Origin: a virus
Strand: one strand, 5' to 3'
IMG/VR virus record: IMGVR_UViG_3300020419_000010
Location: 1-64,000 of that record
Length of the DNA stretch: 64,000 bases
Under the pieces are notes generated by a model, which was given only the letters and a program-made list of their open reading frames with translations, searched no databases and was not told where the DNA came from. Positions 35,036 to 41,160 of this stretch are shown one piece after another. The position numbers were made by a program, and so were the translations under genes. How positions within the stretch are numbered: position 1 is the first letter of the stretch; each line of letters starts with the position of its first letter.

Positions 35036-35626
35036 ATGATTTTCAACTTCTTAGAAACAAGTTTCCAAAACGTAAGATCATCTAAGAGAACTGACCAGTT
35101 GCATGATGCACTACTAACTCAGTTCCTAGAAACATATCCAGAACTAAAATCATTACATTGGAGACAAGAGTATAAACTACAAAAAGACGCATTTGGCGGT
35201 ACATTCGATATTGATATTGTAGGACTTGATGACAATGGTTATATCAAGTATGCAATTCTTGCTAAGGCAATCAACAGCAATGTCAACAAGAATATCAAGA
35301 ACTATGCAAATACTACCATAGGCGAAGCATCAAGACTATTCTATGCACCTATCGTAAATGAAACAATCGAAAAGATATTATTTGTTTCATTACTACCTAG
35401 AACAGCACCTAGATTCAATAAGAAGGGAGAAGTTGTAGGATTTGATGACGTCAAGTCAGCGAAGGATAGAACTAATATCAAACCAGTACTAAAAACACAG
35501 TATGGTAACAAAGTACAATCTATTGATCTATTCTATACTATTGATGATGTAAGATCAGGATTAACTAACGAGGACTATAATACAATAACACCTAGTTTTA
35601 TTGATTCATTTGTATTCGAGGTTTAA
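35036..35626 (+). CDS. Hypothetical protein, possible PD-(D/E)XK-like fold
   Basis: 196 aa from ATG 35036, eight bases after CAACCAC; the ATG at 35003 overlaps the -10 box. Residues about 40-75 (WRQEYKLQKDAFGGTFDIDIVG...IKYAILAKAI) follow the order E - GxFDIDI - hydrophobic strand with K, which recalls divergent restriction-endonuclease-like folds. The last catalytic D/E-x-K is A-K here, so activity is doubtful. A second part (EKILFVSLLPRTAPRF, QSIDLFYTIDD) is alpha/beta. Low-confidence fold, real gene. Confidence 0.72.
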   Translation: MIFNFLETSFQNVRSSKRTDQLHDALLTQFLETYPELKSLHWRQEYKLQKDAFGGTFDIDIVGLDDNGYIKYAILAKAINSNVNKNIKNYANTTIGEASRLFYAPIVNETIEKILFVSLLPRTAPRFNKKGEVVGFDDVKSAKDRTNIKPVLKTQYGNKVQSIDLFYTIDDVRSGLTNEDYNTITPSFIDSFVFEV

Positions 35627-35628
35627 TC

Positions 35629-35799
35629 ATGAAAACATTTGTAGCAACATTCTCAGAGTATAAAGCAATCTGGTTACAGAGGTGTGATGAAGATGACCGC
35701 ACCATACCAACATTTGAGCAGTATTTACATGCCACTAAACTAGGCAGAGACTACTCAGCAATCTATGATAAGTACGGTTTCTTAAAGGAGGACTATTAA
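35629..35799 (+). CDS. 56-aa hypothetical protein
   Basis: MKTFVATFSEYKAIWLQRCD... then TFEQYLHATKLGRDYSAI. Helical. Starts two bases after the preceding stop and abuts the next ATG, with AAAGGAGG of the following ribosome site inside its 3' end. Not recognised. Confidence 0.68.
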   Translation: MKTFVATFSEYKAIWLQRCDEDDRTIPTFEQYLHATKLGRDYSAIYDKYGFLKEDY

Positions 35800-36033
35800 A
35801 TGACATACAAAACATTTGAGGAAATTTCAATAGGAGACATTGTATCATACAATCGGGTATGGGGATATGTTTTAGCAAGATTTGATGACGTTAAACAAAT
35901 TAAAATAGTAGATGAATATACTGACGATAAGATCATGGTAGATTATAGAAGAGTGCAGTTATTACAGAAATTCGATCTCAATACTACCTATGAAGATGAT
36001 ATGTTGAGACAAGACCCCAGACGGTTAAAATAG
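35800..36033 (+). CDS. Small hypothetical protein, SH3-like
   Basis: 77 aa with a strong upstream AAAGGAGG. EEISIGDIVSYNRVWGYVLARFDDV resembles a small barrel with the GDIV turn often seen in SH3-like proteins. C-terminal basic tail. Not recognised. Confidence 0.72.
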   Translation: MTYKTFEEISIGDIVSYNRVWGYVLARFDDVKQIKIVDEYTDDKIMVDYRRVQLLQKFDLNTTYEDDMLRQDPRRLK

Positions 36034-36170
36034 TGTCACACACATTATAGTAATCGACATTCACTCGACTATAATGAATACATGGGATAAGTTAGTACTC
36101 ACACCTCTAAGGTCAAAGTTGAGTGAAGCACCTCTTGACTATCCCTAATCAATTTAATTAATTCAACCAC
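36018..36170 (+). promoter_or_regulatory. Dyad-promoter module 5 with long leader
   Basis: Dyad 36018-36039 (left arm 5/8, right AGTGTCAC), exactly 30 bp to TATAAT at 36070-36075. CAACCAC at 36164-36170 is 88 bases downstream instead of about 12, so the leader is unusually long. TTGACT at 36135-36140 may mark a second, internal promoter nearer the gene. ATG at 36172. Confidence 0.7.
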
Positions 36171-36171
36171 A

Positions 36172-36372
36172 ATGAATGCAAACAAATTAAAGCAAGTCAG
36201 ACTTTCAGTATTACTTGATAAGTTAACTGAACTAGGTTGGGATTATTCTTGTAATAGAATGTCTAGATCTGGTATGCAAATCTATGATGAGATTATGCAA
36301 TATGTTGGAGTTCTAGATGCTAACGAGCATTGGAATGAAGATGTTTATGCTGATTCTAACGGAGACTGGTAG
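36172..36372 (+). CDS. Small hypothetical protein
   Basis: 66 aa, starting one base after CAACCAC with no Shine-Dalgarno. Helical start (NANKLKQVRLSVLLDKLTELGW), acidic end. Not recognised. Confidence 0.7.
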   Translation: MNANKLKQVRLSVLLDKLTELGWDYSCNRMSRSGMQIYDEIMQYVGVLDANEHWNEDVYADSNGDW

Positions 36373-36373
36373 T

Positions 36374-36697
36374 ATGAACTTCACAGATAGAGAACTAGGA
36401 TTAATCGCTCATAAACTAGGTATGGCATATTGCGACCTAGACACACCCAATAGTGGTAACACATGGACATTTGAGAGATATGGTAAAGACGCAGTTGTAG
36501 GAGCATTTAAGAAGGTTCAAGAAGAAATTAAGAACAGAGGATTAAATGCTGACACACTTGAACTAAAACGTCAACCGTACCGTAGTCCAGTTACAAAAGA
36601 GTCCGCCTTTGGACTTGATAGAGACTTTGAGGTGCTAGGATTATATCGTAAAGATCAATCCAAGATCAGGAAAAGACCAACCACATTTTATTGCTAG
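36374..36697 (+). CDS. Hypothetical protein
   Basis: 107 aa from ATG 36374, right after the preceding stop; an earlier frame start at 36317 lies inside that gene. MNFTDRELGLIAHKLGMAYCD, basic C-terminus (YRKDQSKIRKRPTTFYC). Not recognised. Confidence 0.7.
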   Translation: MNFTDRELGLIAHKLGMAYCDLDTPNSGNTWTFERYGKDAVVGAFKKVQEEIKNRGLNADTLELKRQPYRSPVTKESAFGLDRDFEVLGLYRKDQSKIRKRPTTFYC

Positions 36698-36699
36698 TC

Positions 36700-36921
36700 A
36701 TGACCAAAAGAGAACTAACAGATCAACAGTTTAAAGACTTAAAAGAGTTATATGTTGATAGAATCGTTGACAATATGTCAATGAAGGATTTAATCATCTA
36801 TGCTACCGAGGATATGCAGAAGTGGATAGACTCACTAACATTCAATGATGCAATGGTAGAAATAGAGGAGTATTTTGATGAGTATTTTACAGACACTATC
36901 GAGGAAGTAATCAATGGTTAA
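36700..36921 (+). CDS. Small acidic hypothetical protein
   Basis: 73 aa from ATG 36700 (MTKRELTDQQFKDLKELYVD); a TTG at 36691 is less likely. Acidic, all-helical (DAMVEIEEYFDEYFTDTIEEV). Overlaps the next gene by eight bases. Confidence 0.7.
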   Translation: MTKRELTDQQFKDLKELYVDRIVDNMSMKDLIIYATEDMQKWIDSLTFNDAMVEIEEYFDEYFTDTIEEVING

Positions 36922-37177
36922 ACAACAGTATGTTATGCAGTTCACAACAAGAACTGACTATTACCAAAGTTTTGAAATTTCATTTGATGAATTTTGGGAA
37001 GATTATTGTAAAGAGTGTGATTTTGATGAAGAGGAGTCAGATCTCTCAATGTGGGAGAATAGAGACTTGATGGAAATTGCATGGGATTTCATACTCAAAA
37101 ATCCAGACAAGTATCGTTATGGAAATTCTGATTATGATAATGAAGAGATCATGAACTACAACTTACAGAGGATTTAA
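36914..37177 (+). CDS. Small acidic hypothetical protein
   Basis: 87 aa, strongly acidic (FDEFWEDYCKECDFDEEESDL). Such acidic small proteins are common among early phage inhibitors, sometimes as DNA mimics; no direct evidence here. Confidence 0.7.
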   Translation: MVKQQYVMQFTTRTDYYQSFEISFDEFWEDYCKECDFDEEESDLSMWENRDLMEIAWDFILKNPDKYRYGNSDYDNEEIMNYNLQRI

Positions 37178-37180
37178 ACA

Positions 37181-37393
37181 ATGACTGAACAGATTTATAG
37201 AGTACTGGTATCTAAACAAATAGAATACTCAGTTGAAGTTGAAGCGGAGAATCCACAGGAAGCAATGGAACTAATAGAAGAAGAGATACAAGAGAATGAA
37301 GGTATCTACAACTATGAGATCGAAGCATCATGTGAAGAGTTCAATGTAACATCAGCAGAACTACATGATGGATACTATGTGACAGCATCATAA
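37181..37393 (+). CDS. Small hypothetical protein, DpnD/PcfM-like pattern
   Basis: 70 aa. YRVLVSKQIEYSVEVEAENPQEAMELIEEEI follows the strand - strand - EAENPxEA helix pattern of small DpnD/PcfM-like proteins. Last gene of its operon; module 6 overlaps its stop. Family link tentative. Confidence 0.7.
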   Translation: MTEQIYRVLVSKQIEYSVEVEAENPQEAMELIEEEIQENEGIYNYEIEASCEEFNVTSAELHDGYYVTAS

Positions 37394-37456
37394 GTGTCTA
37401 CTTTTTGTTTAAATTGCCCTTATAGTCCATTATAATAATATTAATGATTCAACCAC
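37379..37456 (+). promoter_or_regulatory. Dyad-promoter module 6
   Basis: Dyad 37379-37400 (GTGACAGC-N6-AGTGTCTA), exactly 30 bp to TATAAT at 37431-37436, CAACCAC at 37450-37456, ATG at 37461. The -10 upstream block TTGCCCTTATAGTCCATTA is nearly the same as in module 8. No proper -35. Confidence 0.8.
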
Positions 37457-37460
37457 TATC

Positions 37461-37622
37461 ATGAAGAAATTAAACATCACAGTCACATCAGGTCAGTACA
37501 ACCTATTATGGTTAATGATCGCAGAGCATGGCGAACAGATCGTTGCTAATTCCAATGGAGACATGGATATGCAGACTTTCGATAATCTATTTGATGCAGT
37601 ATGTCAGGCGGATTATGTGTAA
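37461..37622 (+). CDS. 53-aa hypothetical protein
   Basis: MKKLNITVTSGQYNLLWLMI... then EQIVANSNGDMDMQTFDNLF. Starts four bases after CAACCAC. Helix-rich after an N-terminal strand. Its end overlaps the next gene by eight bases. Confidence 0.68.
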   Translation: MKKLNITVTSGQYNLLWLMIAEHGEQIVANSNGDMDMQTFDNLFDAVCQADYV

Positions 37623-37845
37623 TAGAGGAATTCCACCAATAAGGAAAACAAGTCCTAGAAAGTACTTAGAGGGAGATCACTACCTCGATTATAAACTTAC
37701 TTTCGATCAAGTAGAAGAAATACTTGATTCAATCGAGTGGATAGCAGAGGAGAATGAAGAACACATGAAGGTTCTAATATCCGCCTATTACGCTCTAAGA
37801 GACCAAAACGGTTACACTATACCAAAAGAATGGAGGAACGGTTAA
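37615..37845 (+). CDS. Small hypothetical protein
   Basis: 76 aa from ATG 37615; the longer frame from 37528 lies inside the preceding gene. DYKLTFDQVEEILDSIEWIAEE resembles genes 32237 and 38926. Ends TIPKEWRNG, where the sequence also encodes the GGAGG site of the next gene. Confidence 0.7.
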   Translation: MCNRGIPPIRKTSPRKYLEGDHYLDYKLTFDQVEEILDSIEWIAEENEEHMKVLISAYYALRDQNGYTIPKEWRNG

Positions 37846-38111
37846 TGAATTTTAAAGAAGAGATTTATGAAATAGCATTCGGAGACAATGCTATAAACAG
37901 AGATTTTGATGAACTCGAAGTAATCGAGAGAATACAATCATATAGTGATGGGAGTAACCCAGTACTAATAGAGGAAGCATGGAATGAAGCAGAGGAACTA
38001 AACACTTCACTCAGAGAACTATCAGATCAGGACTTGATAGAATGCAGACAGGCATTAATTGATAGAACTAATCTTATTATGTCAGCACTTGATGAGATAG
38101 GAGTAGAATAA
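37845..38111 (+). CDS. Small acidic hypothetical protein
   Basis: 88 aa from ATG 37845, overlapping the preceding TAA by one base and preceded by GGAGG. Acidic, all-helical. Not recognised. Confidence 0.72.
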   Translation: MNFKEEIYEIAFGDNAINRDFDELEVIERIQSYSDGSNPVLIEEAWNEAEELNTSLRELSDQDLIECRQALIDRTNLIMSALDEIGVE

Positions 38112-38359
38112 TGTCATATTGTGATGTATGTGGCAACTATGATGAGTCACATATCGAAGATATTAAAGAGAATATCAAAACAGTTCCAGATGAGGACTAT
38201 CAACCAGATTTATATTATTATTGGGATAGTTGGACAGGACTATGTGATGAGGATTATGACTGGCGAGAGAAATATCCAAAAGTTGACTGTATGTGTGAGA
38301 TCTGTTTTGATATAGCAAATCAAAATAAGGAAATCAAGTGGGAGTGTACCAGTTTATGA
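38111..38359 (+). CDS. Small zinc-ribbon-like acidic protein
   Basis: 82 aa with CDVCG (residues 4-8) and CMCEIC near residue 60, plus many acidic and aromatic residues between. The paired cysteines suggest a zinc site. It starts on the last base of the preceding stop; module 7 overlaps its end. Confidence 0.7.
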   Translation: MSYCDVCGNYDESHIEDIKENIKTVPDEDYQPDLYYYWDSWTGLCDEDYDWREKYPKVDCMCEICFDIANQNKEIKWECTSL

Positions 38360-38423
38360 GGTGTCACACATATTTCCCATTTAATGTAATTATCGGTTAT
38401 ATTAAATAATATAAGACAACCAC
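38346..38423 (+). promoter_or_regulatory. Dyad-promoter module 7
   Basis: Dyad 38346-38367 (GTACCAGT-N6-GGTGTCAC), exactly 30 bp to TATATT at 38398-38403, CAACCAC at 38417-38423, ATG at 38431. No -35 match. Confidence 0.72.
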
Positions 38424-38430
38424 AGAAATT

Positions 38431-38628
38431 ATGAGCAGTTTAACTAATACAGCAATCTTTGAAGATATTGCAGACAAGTGGGATATAGTAGAATGCACCA
38501 ACGGAGTTGGAGTATTTGAACTCACTTATGAAGGAGAGCATACAGGAGACACATTCGACACCGAAGCAGAGTGTTGGCACTTCATTAAGCACGCAGTTTA
38601 CAATGAATTTGATTCAAGGTGTGAGTGA
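38431..38628 (+). CDS. Small acidic hypothetical protein
   Basis: 65 aa (MSSLTNTAIFEDIADKWDIVE...). FELTYEGEHTGDTFDTEAECWHFIKHA is strand then helix. Seven bases after CAACCAC. A one-gene operon between two modules. Confidence 0.7.
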   Translation: MSSLTNTAIFEDIADKWDIVECTNGVGVFELTYEGEHTGDTFDTEAECWHFIKHAVYNEFDSRCE

Positions 38629-38642
38629 GACAGTTGAGACTT

Positions 38643-38719
38643 GTGACAGTCTATATACTGACCACACACCGCCCACTTTGCCCTTTTAGTCCATTACAAT
38701 AGAAACATACAACAACCAC
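38643..38719 (+). promoter_or_regulatory. Dyad-promoter module 8
   Basis: Dyad 38643-38664 (perfect left arm GTGACAGT, right arm ACTGACCA), exactly 30 bp to TACAAT at 38695-38700, CAACCAC at 38713-38719, ATG at 38726. Confidence 0.78.
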
Positions 38720-38725
38720 AGAAAA

Positions 38726-38926
38726 ATGCCACAATTCAAATATACAATCGAAACACCAAAATTATTCAAAAGTGAGGTTTTTACAGATGATTTACAGAAA
38801 GCAGAAGATTTATGTTTTGACATGGGTCTTGACTACGAGTATTCTTGTGTTAGAGATAATGCCACAGGCGAAATTGTTTACGAAATGGGGAATGTTATGG
38901 GTTTAGTTGAGGAGGGCATAGTATAA
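38726..38926 (+). CDS. Small hypothetical protein
   Basis: 66 aa (MPQFKYTIETPKLFKSEVF...). Beta-alpha-beta, acidic. Six bases after CAACCAC. Stop overlaps the next ATG. Confidence 0.72.
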   Translation: MPQFKYTIETPKLFKSEVFTDDLQKAEDLCFDMGLDYEYSCVRDNATGEIVYEMGNVMGLVEEGIV

Positions 38927-39180
38927 TGTCAGCATTTAATAGACTCAATCATCTAAAAGAGTTAACAACACCAGTTATAGACGATAATGCAGGCACTATC
39001 TCAGTCACATTTACATTTGACGAGTTACACGCATTTCAGCAACACGTTGATTGGTGCATTTATGAGCAAGATCAACCAGTAAATGATAATTTACAGTCAT
39101 TTATTGATAAATTACTCTATAATAAGAGAAATACAGCACCTAAAATCAAGCAAGTTAATCTACCGAAGGAGGAATGGTAA
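38926..39180 (+). CDS. Small hypothetical protein
   Basis: 84 aa. ISVTFTFDELHAFQQHVDWCIYE is the third occurrence of the strand-helix-W pattern seen in genes 32237 and 37615. Basic C-terminus with a ribosome site (GGAGG) for the next gene. Confidence 0.72.
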   Translation: MSAFNRLNHLKELTTPVIDDNAGTISVTFTFDELHAFQQHVDWCIYEQDQPVNDNLQSFIDKLLYNKRNTAPKIKQVNLPKEEW

Positions 39181-39181
39181 A

Positions 39182-39421
39182 ATGAGTTTTGAAACATGGT
39201 TAAAACAATGCCCTGACCCTAGTAGATTCGCAACTGAATATGTTGATATTAGGTCAGATATTCAGAACGTAATTGATACTTATGACCGCCCAGAGTGGAA
39301 GAAGATCAACTTTAATAAGGATAAATTAGATGATCTAGTTTATCAAGTTTACGATCAAGACTGGTCAGAGTGGAACGATTTTATTGCTTATTTAATAGAC
39401 AATGAGGTTACATGGTCATGA
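39182..39421 (+). CDS. Small hypothetical protein
   Basis: 79 aa from ATG 39182 behind GGAGG (MSFETWLKQCPDPSRFATEYVD); the frame start at 39083 lies inside the preceding gene. Asp/Trp-rich. ATGA overlap with the next gene. Confidence 0.72.
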   Translation: MSFETWLKQCPDPSRFATEYVDIRSDIQNVIDTYDRPEWKKINFNKDKLDDLVYQVYDQDWSEWNDFIAYLIDNEVTWS

Positions 39422-39585
39422 ATGAAAAGTTATTCAAACAAATAAGATTTCCTACAAGAGAGAAATTACTTGAATATCGTTATGAACAGTTCCAAGAGTG
39501 GTTAAATAAATGCCCACTTGTTGTAACAGATTATCAGGATTTTACAGATCGTTTTCAAGTTACTTTCGATTTGGAAGCAGACTAA
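39418..39585 (+). CDS. 55-aa hypothetical protein
   Basis: MNEKLFKQIRFPTREKLLEY... then FQEWLNKCPLV, ending DRFQVTFDLEAD. Basic helix, acidic end. EWLNKCP recalls TWLKQCP of the preceding gene. Last gene of its operon. Confidence 0.68.
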   Translation: MNEKLFKQIRFPTREKLLEYRYEQFQEWLNKCPLVVTDYQDFTDRFQVTFDLEAD

Positions 39586-39777
39586 ATACAATCGGCATGA
39601 GGTGGGTACACTATACGATTCCCTATCTGTAAGTCCGATATGATACGAAATCGTATCACTAGGCAGTAAGCATACGAACTTTAAAACACCAACTTTAATT
39701 AGATGTGGCAGTTGCAATCTTACATAAGACCTAATCAAAGACCTTACCATAAAGAGAATTAAATTTGTTATGTGGTT
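39586..39777 (+). other. Gene-free spacer with palindrome and possible structured RNA
   Basis: The longest gene-free stretch of the island (to 39858 including module 9). It holds a near-perfect palindrome TGATACGA-AA-TCGTATCA at 39641-39658, a TATACG-like box near 39613, and the 5' half of a long hairpin (39738 onward). No ORF of credible length on either strand. It could encode a small RNA or hold an operator. Confidence 0.4.
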
Positions 39778-39816
39778 GTGACAGTTTAATTACTTACACA
39801 TGGTGAGGTCTTTTTT
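39738..39816 (+). terminator. Long nested hairpin with T run, terminator-like
   Basis: AAGACCTTACCAT (39738-39750) pairs with ATGGTGAGGTCTT (39800-39812): 13 consecutive pairs with one G-U, followed by T through 39816. An inner stem AATTAAA/TTTAATT (39757-39763 with 39785-39791) nests inside. The dyad of module 9 lies in the loop, so hairpin and operator overlap. It may terminate the upstream operon or be a structured RNA. Confidence 0.5.
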
Positions 39817-39852
39817 CACCTTTATATGATTATAATAGAATCAAACAACCAC
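39778..39852 (+). promoter_or_regulatory. Dyad-promoter module 9
   Basis: Dyad 39778-39799 (perfect left arm GTGACAGT, right arm ACTTACAC), 31 bp to TATAAT at 39831-39836, CAACCAC at 39846-39852, ATG at 39859 with AGGA in between. The region between dyad and -10 contains the T run of the hairpin and a GGTGA/TCACC stem. Confidence 0.78.
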
Positions 39853-39858
39853 AGGATT

Positions 39859-40227
39859 ATGAGCAAATTAAACACTTATCAGCAATTAGTAGTAGATGCA
39901 ATCAATACATACGGAAGCGGAGACTGGAAAAATTGGATCTCAGTTCATTATGTTCATGAGTCAGGTTACTCAAATATTATATGTCATTCTGAAATAATAG
40001 GTAAAGTATTCTATGAGTATAAGAAGAGAGACCTAGACATGGAAGAGTACACAGAAATAATAATGGATAAGACTAAGAAAGCACCAGTTGATGTAATTTT
40101 CATGATGGATAGAAAAGGAGCAGAGGAGAGTTTTAACGAAACACAGATAACCAGATACAGAAATATGTTTGTAAAGCAAGGTTTCACAGTTGTTAATGTA
40201 CATAAGAAAGCATTAGCACAATATTAA
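39859..40227 (+). CDS. Hypothetical protein
   Basis: 122 aa from ATG 39859; the ATG at 39826 precedes the -10 and is excluded. MSKLNTYQQLVVDAINTYGSGDW; alpha/beta with a basic C-terminus (VKQGFTVVNVHKKALAQY). One-gene operon. Not recognised. Confidence 0.74.
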   Translation: MSKLNTYQQLVVDAINTYGSGDWKNWISVHYVHESGYSNIICHSEIIGKVFYEYKKRDLDMEEYTEIIMDKTKKAPVDVIFMMDRKGAEESFNETQITRYRNMFVKQGFTVVNVHKKALAQY

Positions 40228-40246
40228 TCAAAATACAGGTGTGAGT

Positions 40247-40321
40247 GTGACAGTTATATTAGTGTCACTTCGCACCAGAAAACACCTCTATATTCGCTAT
40301 AATATAGACATAAGCAACCAC
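40247..40321 (+). promoter_or_regulatory. Dyad-promoter module 10
   Basis: Dyad 40247-40268 is GTGACAGT-tatatt-AGTGTCAC, one mismatch in 16, with the same N6 as module 3. 29 bp to TATAAT at 40298-40303, CAACCAC at 40315-40321, ATG at 40337 behind AGGA. Confidence 0.85.
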
Positions 40322-40336
40322 ACAGGAATTTTTAAA

Positions 40337-40663
40337 ATGAGAATCATTGAAAAGAACATGAACAGAGCAATCAGAGGTCAGAGAAATTGGGCATCTGGTA
40401 ATACAACTGTATTCACTACTGACAATGGTTTAGAGTCAACAGTATATCTACATGGCAATCATATCGCAACTTTCGATCATGTACATCAGAATCTTTATAT
40501 CTTTGATGGCGGTTGGCAGTCTAACACCACTAAGTCTAGACTCAATGCACTTTGCTATGAGTTCAACACAGGTTTCAAAGTTATTCAACGTGACTGGACA
40601 TGGTACTTAGTCAACTTCCTAGGCACTAAGCAGTTATTCAACTCAGGCATGGAGGTTGCATAA
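40337..40663 (+). CDS. Hypothetical protein
   Basis: 108 aa from ATG 40337; the frame start at 40241 is upstream of the promoter. MRIIEKNMNRAIRGQRNWASGNTTVF, then beta-rich (STVYLHGNHIATFDHVHQNLYIFDGGW) and KSRLNALCYEF. Basic N-terminus. First of three genes. Not recognised. Confidence 0.74.
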   Translation: MRIIEKNMNRAIRGQRNWASGNTTVFTTDNGLESTVYLHGNHIATFDHVHQNLYIFDGGWQSNTTKSRLNALCYEFNTGFKVIQRDWTWYLVNFLGTKQLFNSGMEVA

Positions 40664-40842
40664 TGTCAAATTTAGAATATGATGCAATGGCAGTAATGGA
40701 GCAAATACACATGGCAGAATCTAGGCATATGCAGATGGGTGCTTTATGTTCCTATCTACTACAATATCCTGATATGACAATCAGAGATTTCTTTGCAATG
40801 GCAAGTAAGGAATTAGAAGAGCAGGAGGAAGATTTATGTTAA
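40663..40842 (+). CDS. 59-aa hypothetical protein
   Basis: MSNLEYDAMAVMEQIHMAES... then MTIRDFFAMASKELEEQEED. Helical, Met-rich. Starts on the last base of the preceding stop and overlaps the next gene by seven. Confidence 0.68.
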   Translation: MSNLEYDAMAVMEQIHMAESRHMQMGALCSYLLQYPDMTIRDFFAMASKELEEQEEDLC

Positions 40843-41033
40843 GAAGAGAAAAGTCATATTACTCAATCTTTGAACCAGTAAGGGAACTAATCGAAGAATA
40901 CGCAAACGATCATTTTTCAACATTTGGATACTATCCCGCCACAGTTCGATTATATCCACCAGTAGGCGAAGGATTACCGAGGGAATTAAGTTATGAAGAA
41001 TACCAGTTTATCATAACTGGAAAGGAAGTATAA
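40836..41033 (+). CDS. Small hypothetical protein
   Basis: 65 aa (MLRREKSYYSIFEPVRELIE...). Preceded by GGAGGAAG. FGYYPATVRLYPPVGEGLPREL is a Pro-rich middle. Not recognised. Confidence 0.7.
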   Translation: MLRREKSYYSIFEPVRELIEEYANDHFSTFGYYPATVRLYPPVGEGLPRELSYEEYQFIITGKEV

Positions 41034-41062
41034 CACATTTTCAGAGTATTTCCCAATCGAGT

Positions 41063-41149
41063 GTGACGATTTTTTTAGTTGCACACCGCACCAGAGAAAG
41101 CACCCCAAACAGGTGCTTTTTATGGTACAATTAATATATAAGCAACCAC
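41063..41149 (+). promoter_or_regulatory. Dyad-promoter module 11 with terminator inserted
   Basis: Dyad 41063-41084 (GTGACGAT-N6-AGTTGCAC, degenerate), TACAAT at 41126-41131, CAACCAC at 41143-41149, ATG at 41161. Spacing is 41 bp rather than 30 because a terminator stem lies between; the difference is about one helical turn. Shares the CGCACCAGA block with module 10. Confidence 0.65.
41097..41121 (+). terminator. Rho-independent terminator
   Basis: AAAGCACC (41097-41104), loop of seven, GGTGCTTT (41112-41119), then T through 41121. It would end the operon 40337-41033, and the next -10 box lies immediately after it. Confidence 0.75.
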
Positions 41150-41160
41150 AGGTAACACAC

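Noticed and set aside
36074-36148. 24-codon frame (MNTWDKLVLTPLRSKLSEAP...) in the long leader of module 5
   Set aside because: Its ATG overlaps the -10 box and it has no ribosome site, so it would not be translated from that promoter.
36678-36684. CAACCAC inside the end of gene 36374 as another leader element
   Set aside because: No -10 box or dyad at the right distance; it encodes ordinary residues there.
39826-39858. Upstream in-frame ATGs in genes at 32748, 35003 and 39826
   Set aside because: These ATGs overlap or precede the -10 boxes; the next in-frame ATG after CAACCAC is used instead.
32025-41084. Dyads as CRISPR or integron repeats
   Set aside because: Units are 22-bp degenerate dyads at promoters with genes between them, not identical repeats with spacers of constant length.
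32025-41084. Dyads as CRP or NtcA sites of the host
   Set aside because: The TGTGA and TCACA ends are separated by 12 or so bases rather than the six of CRP, and the GTA-N8-TAC of NtcA is absent.
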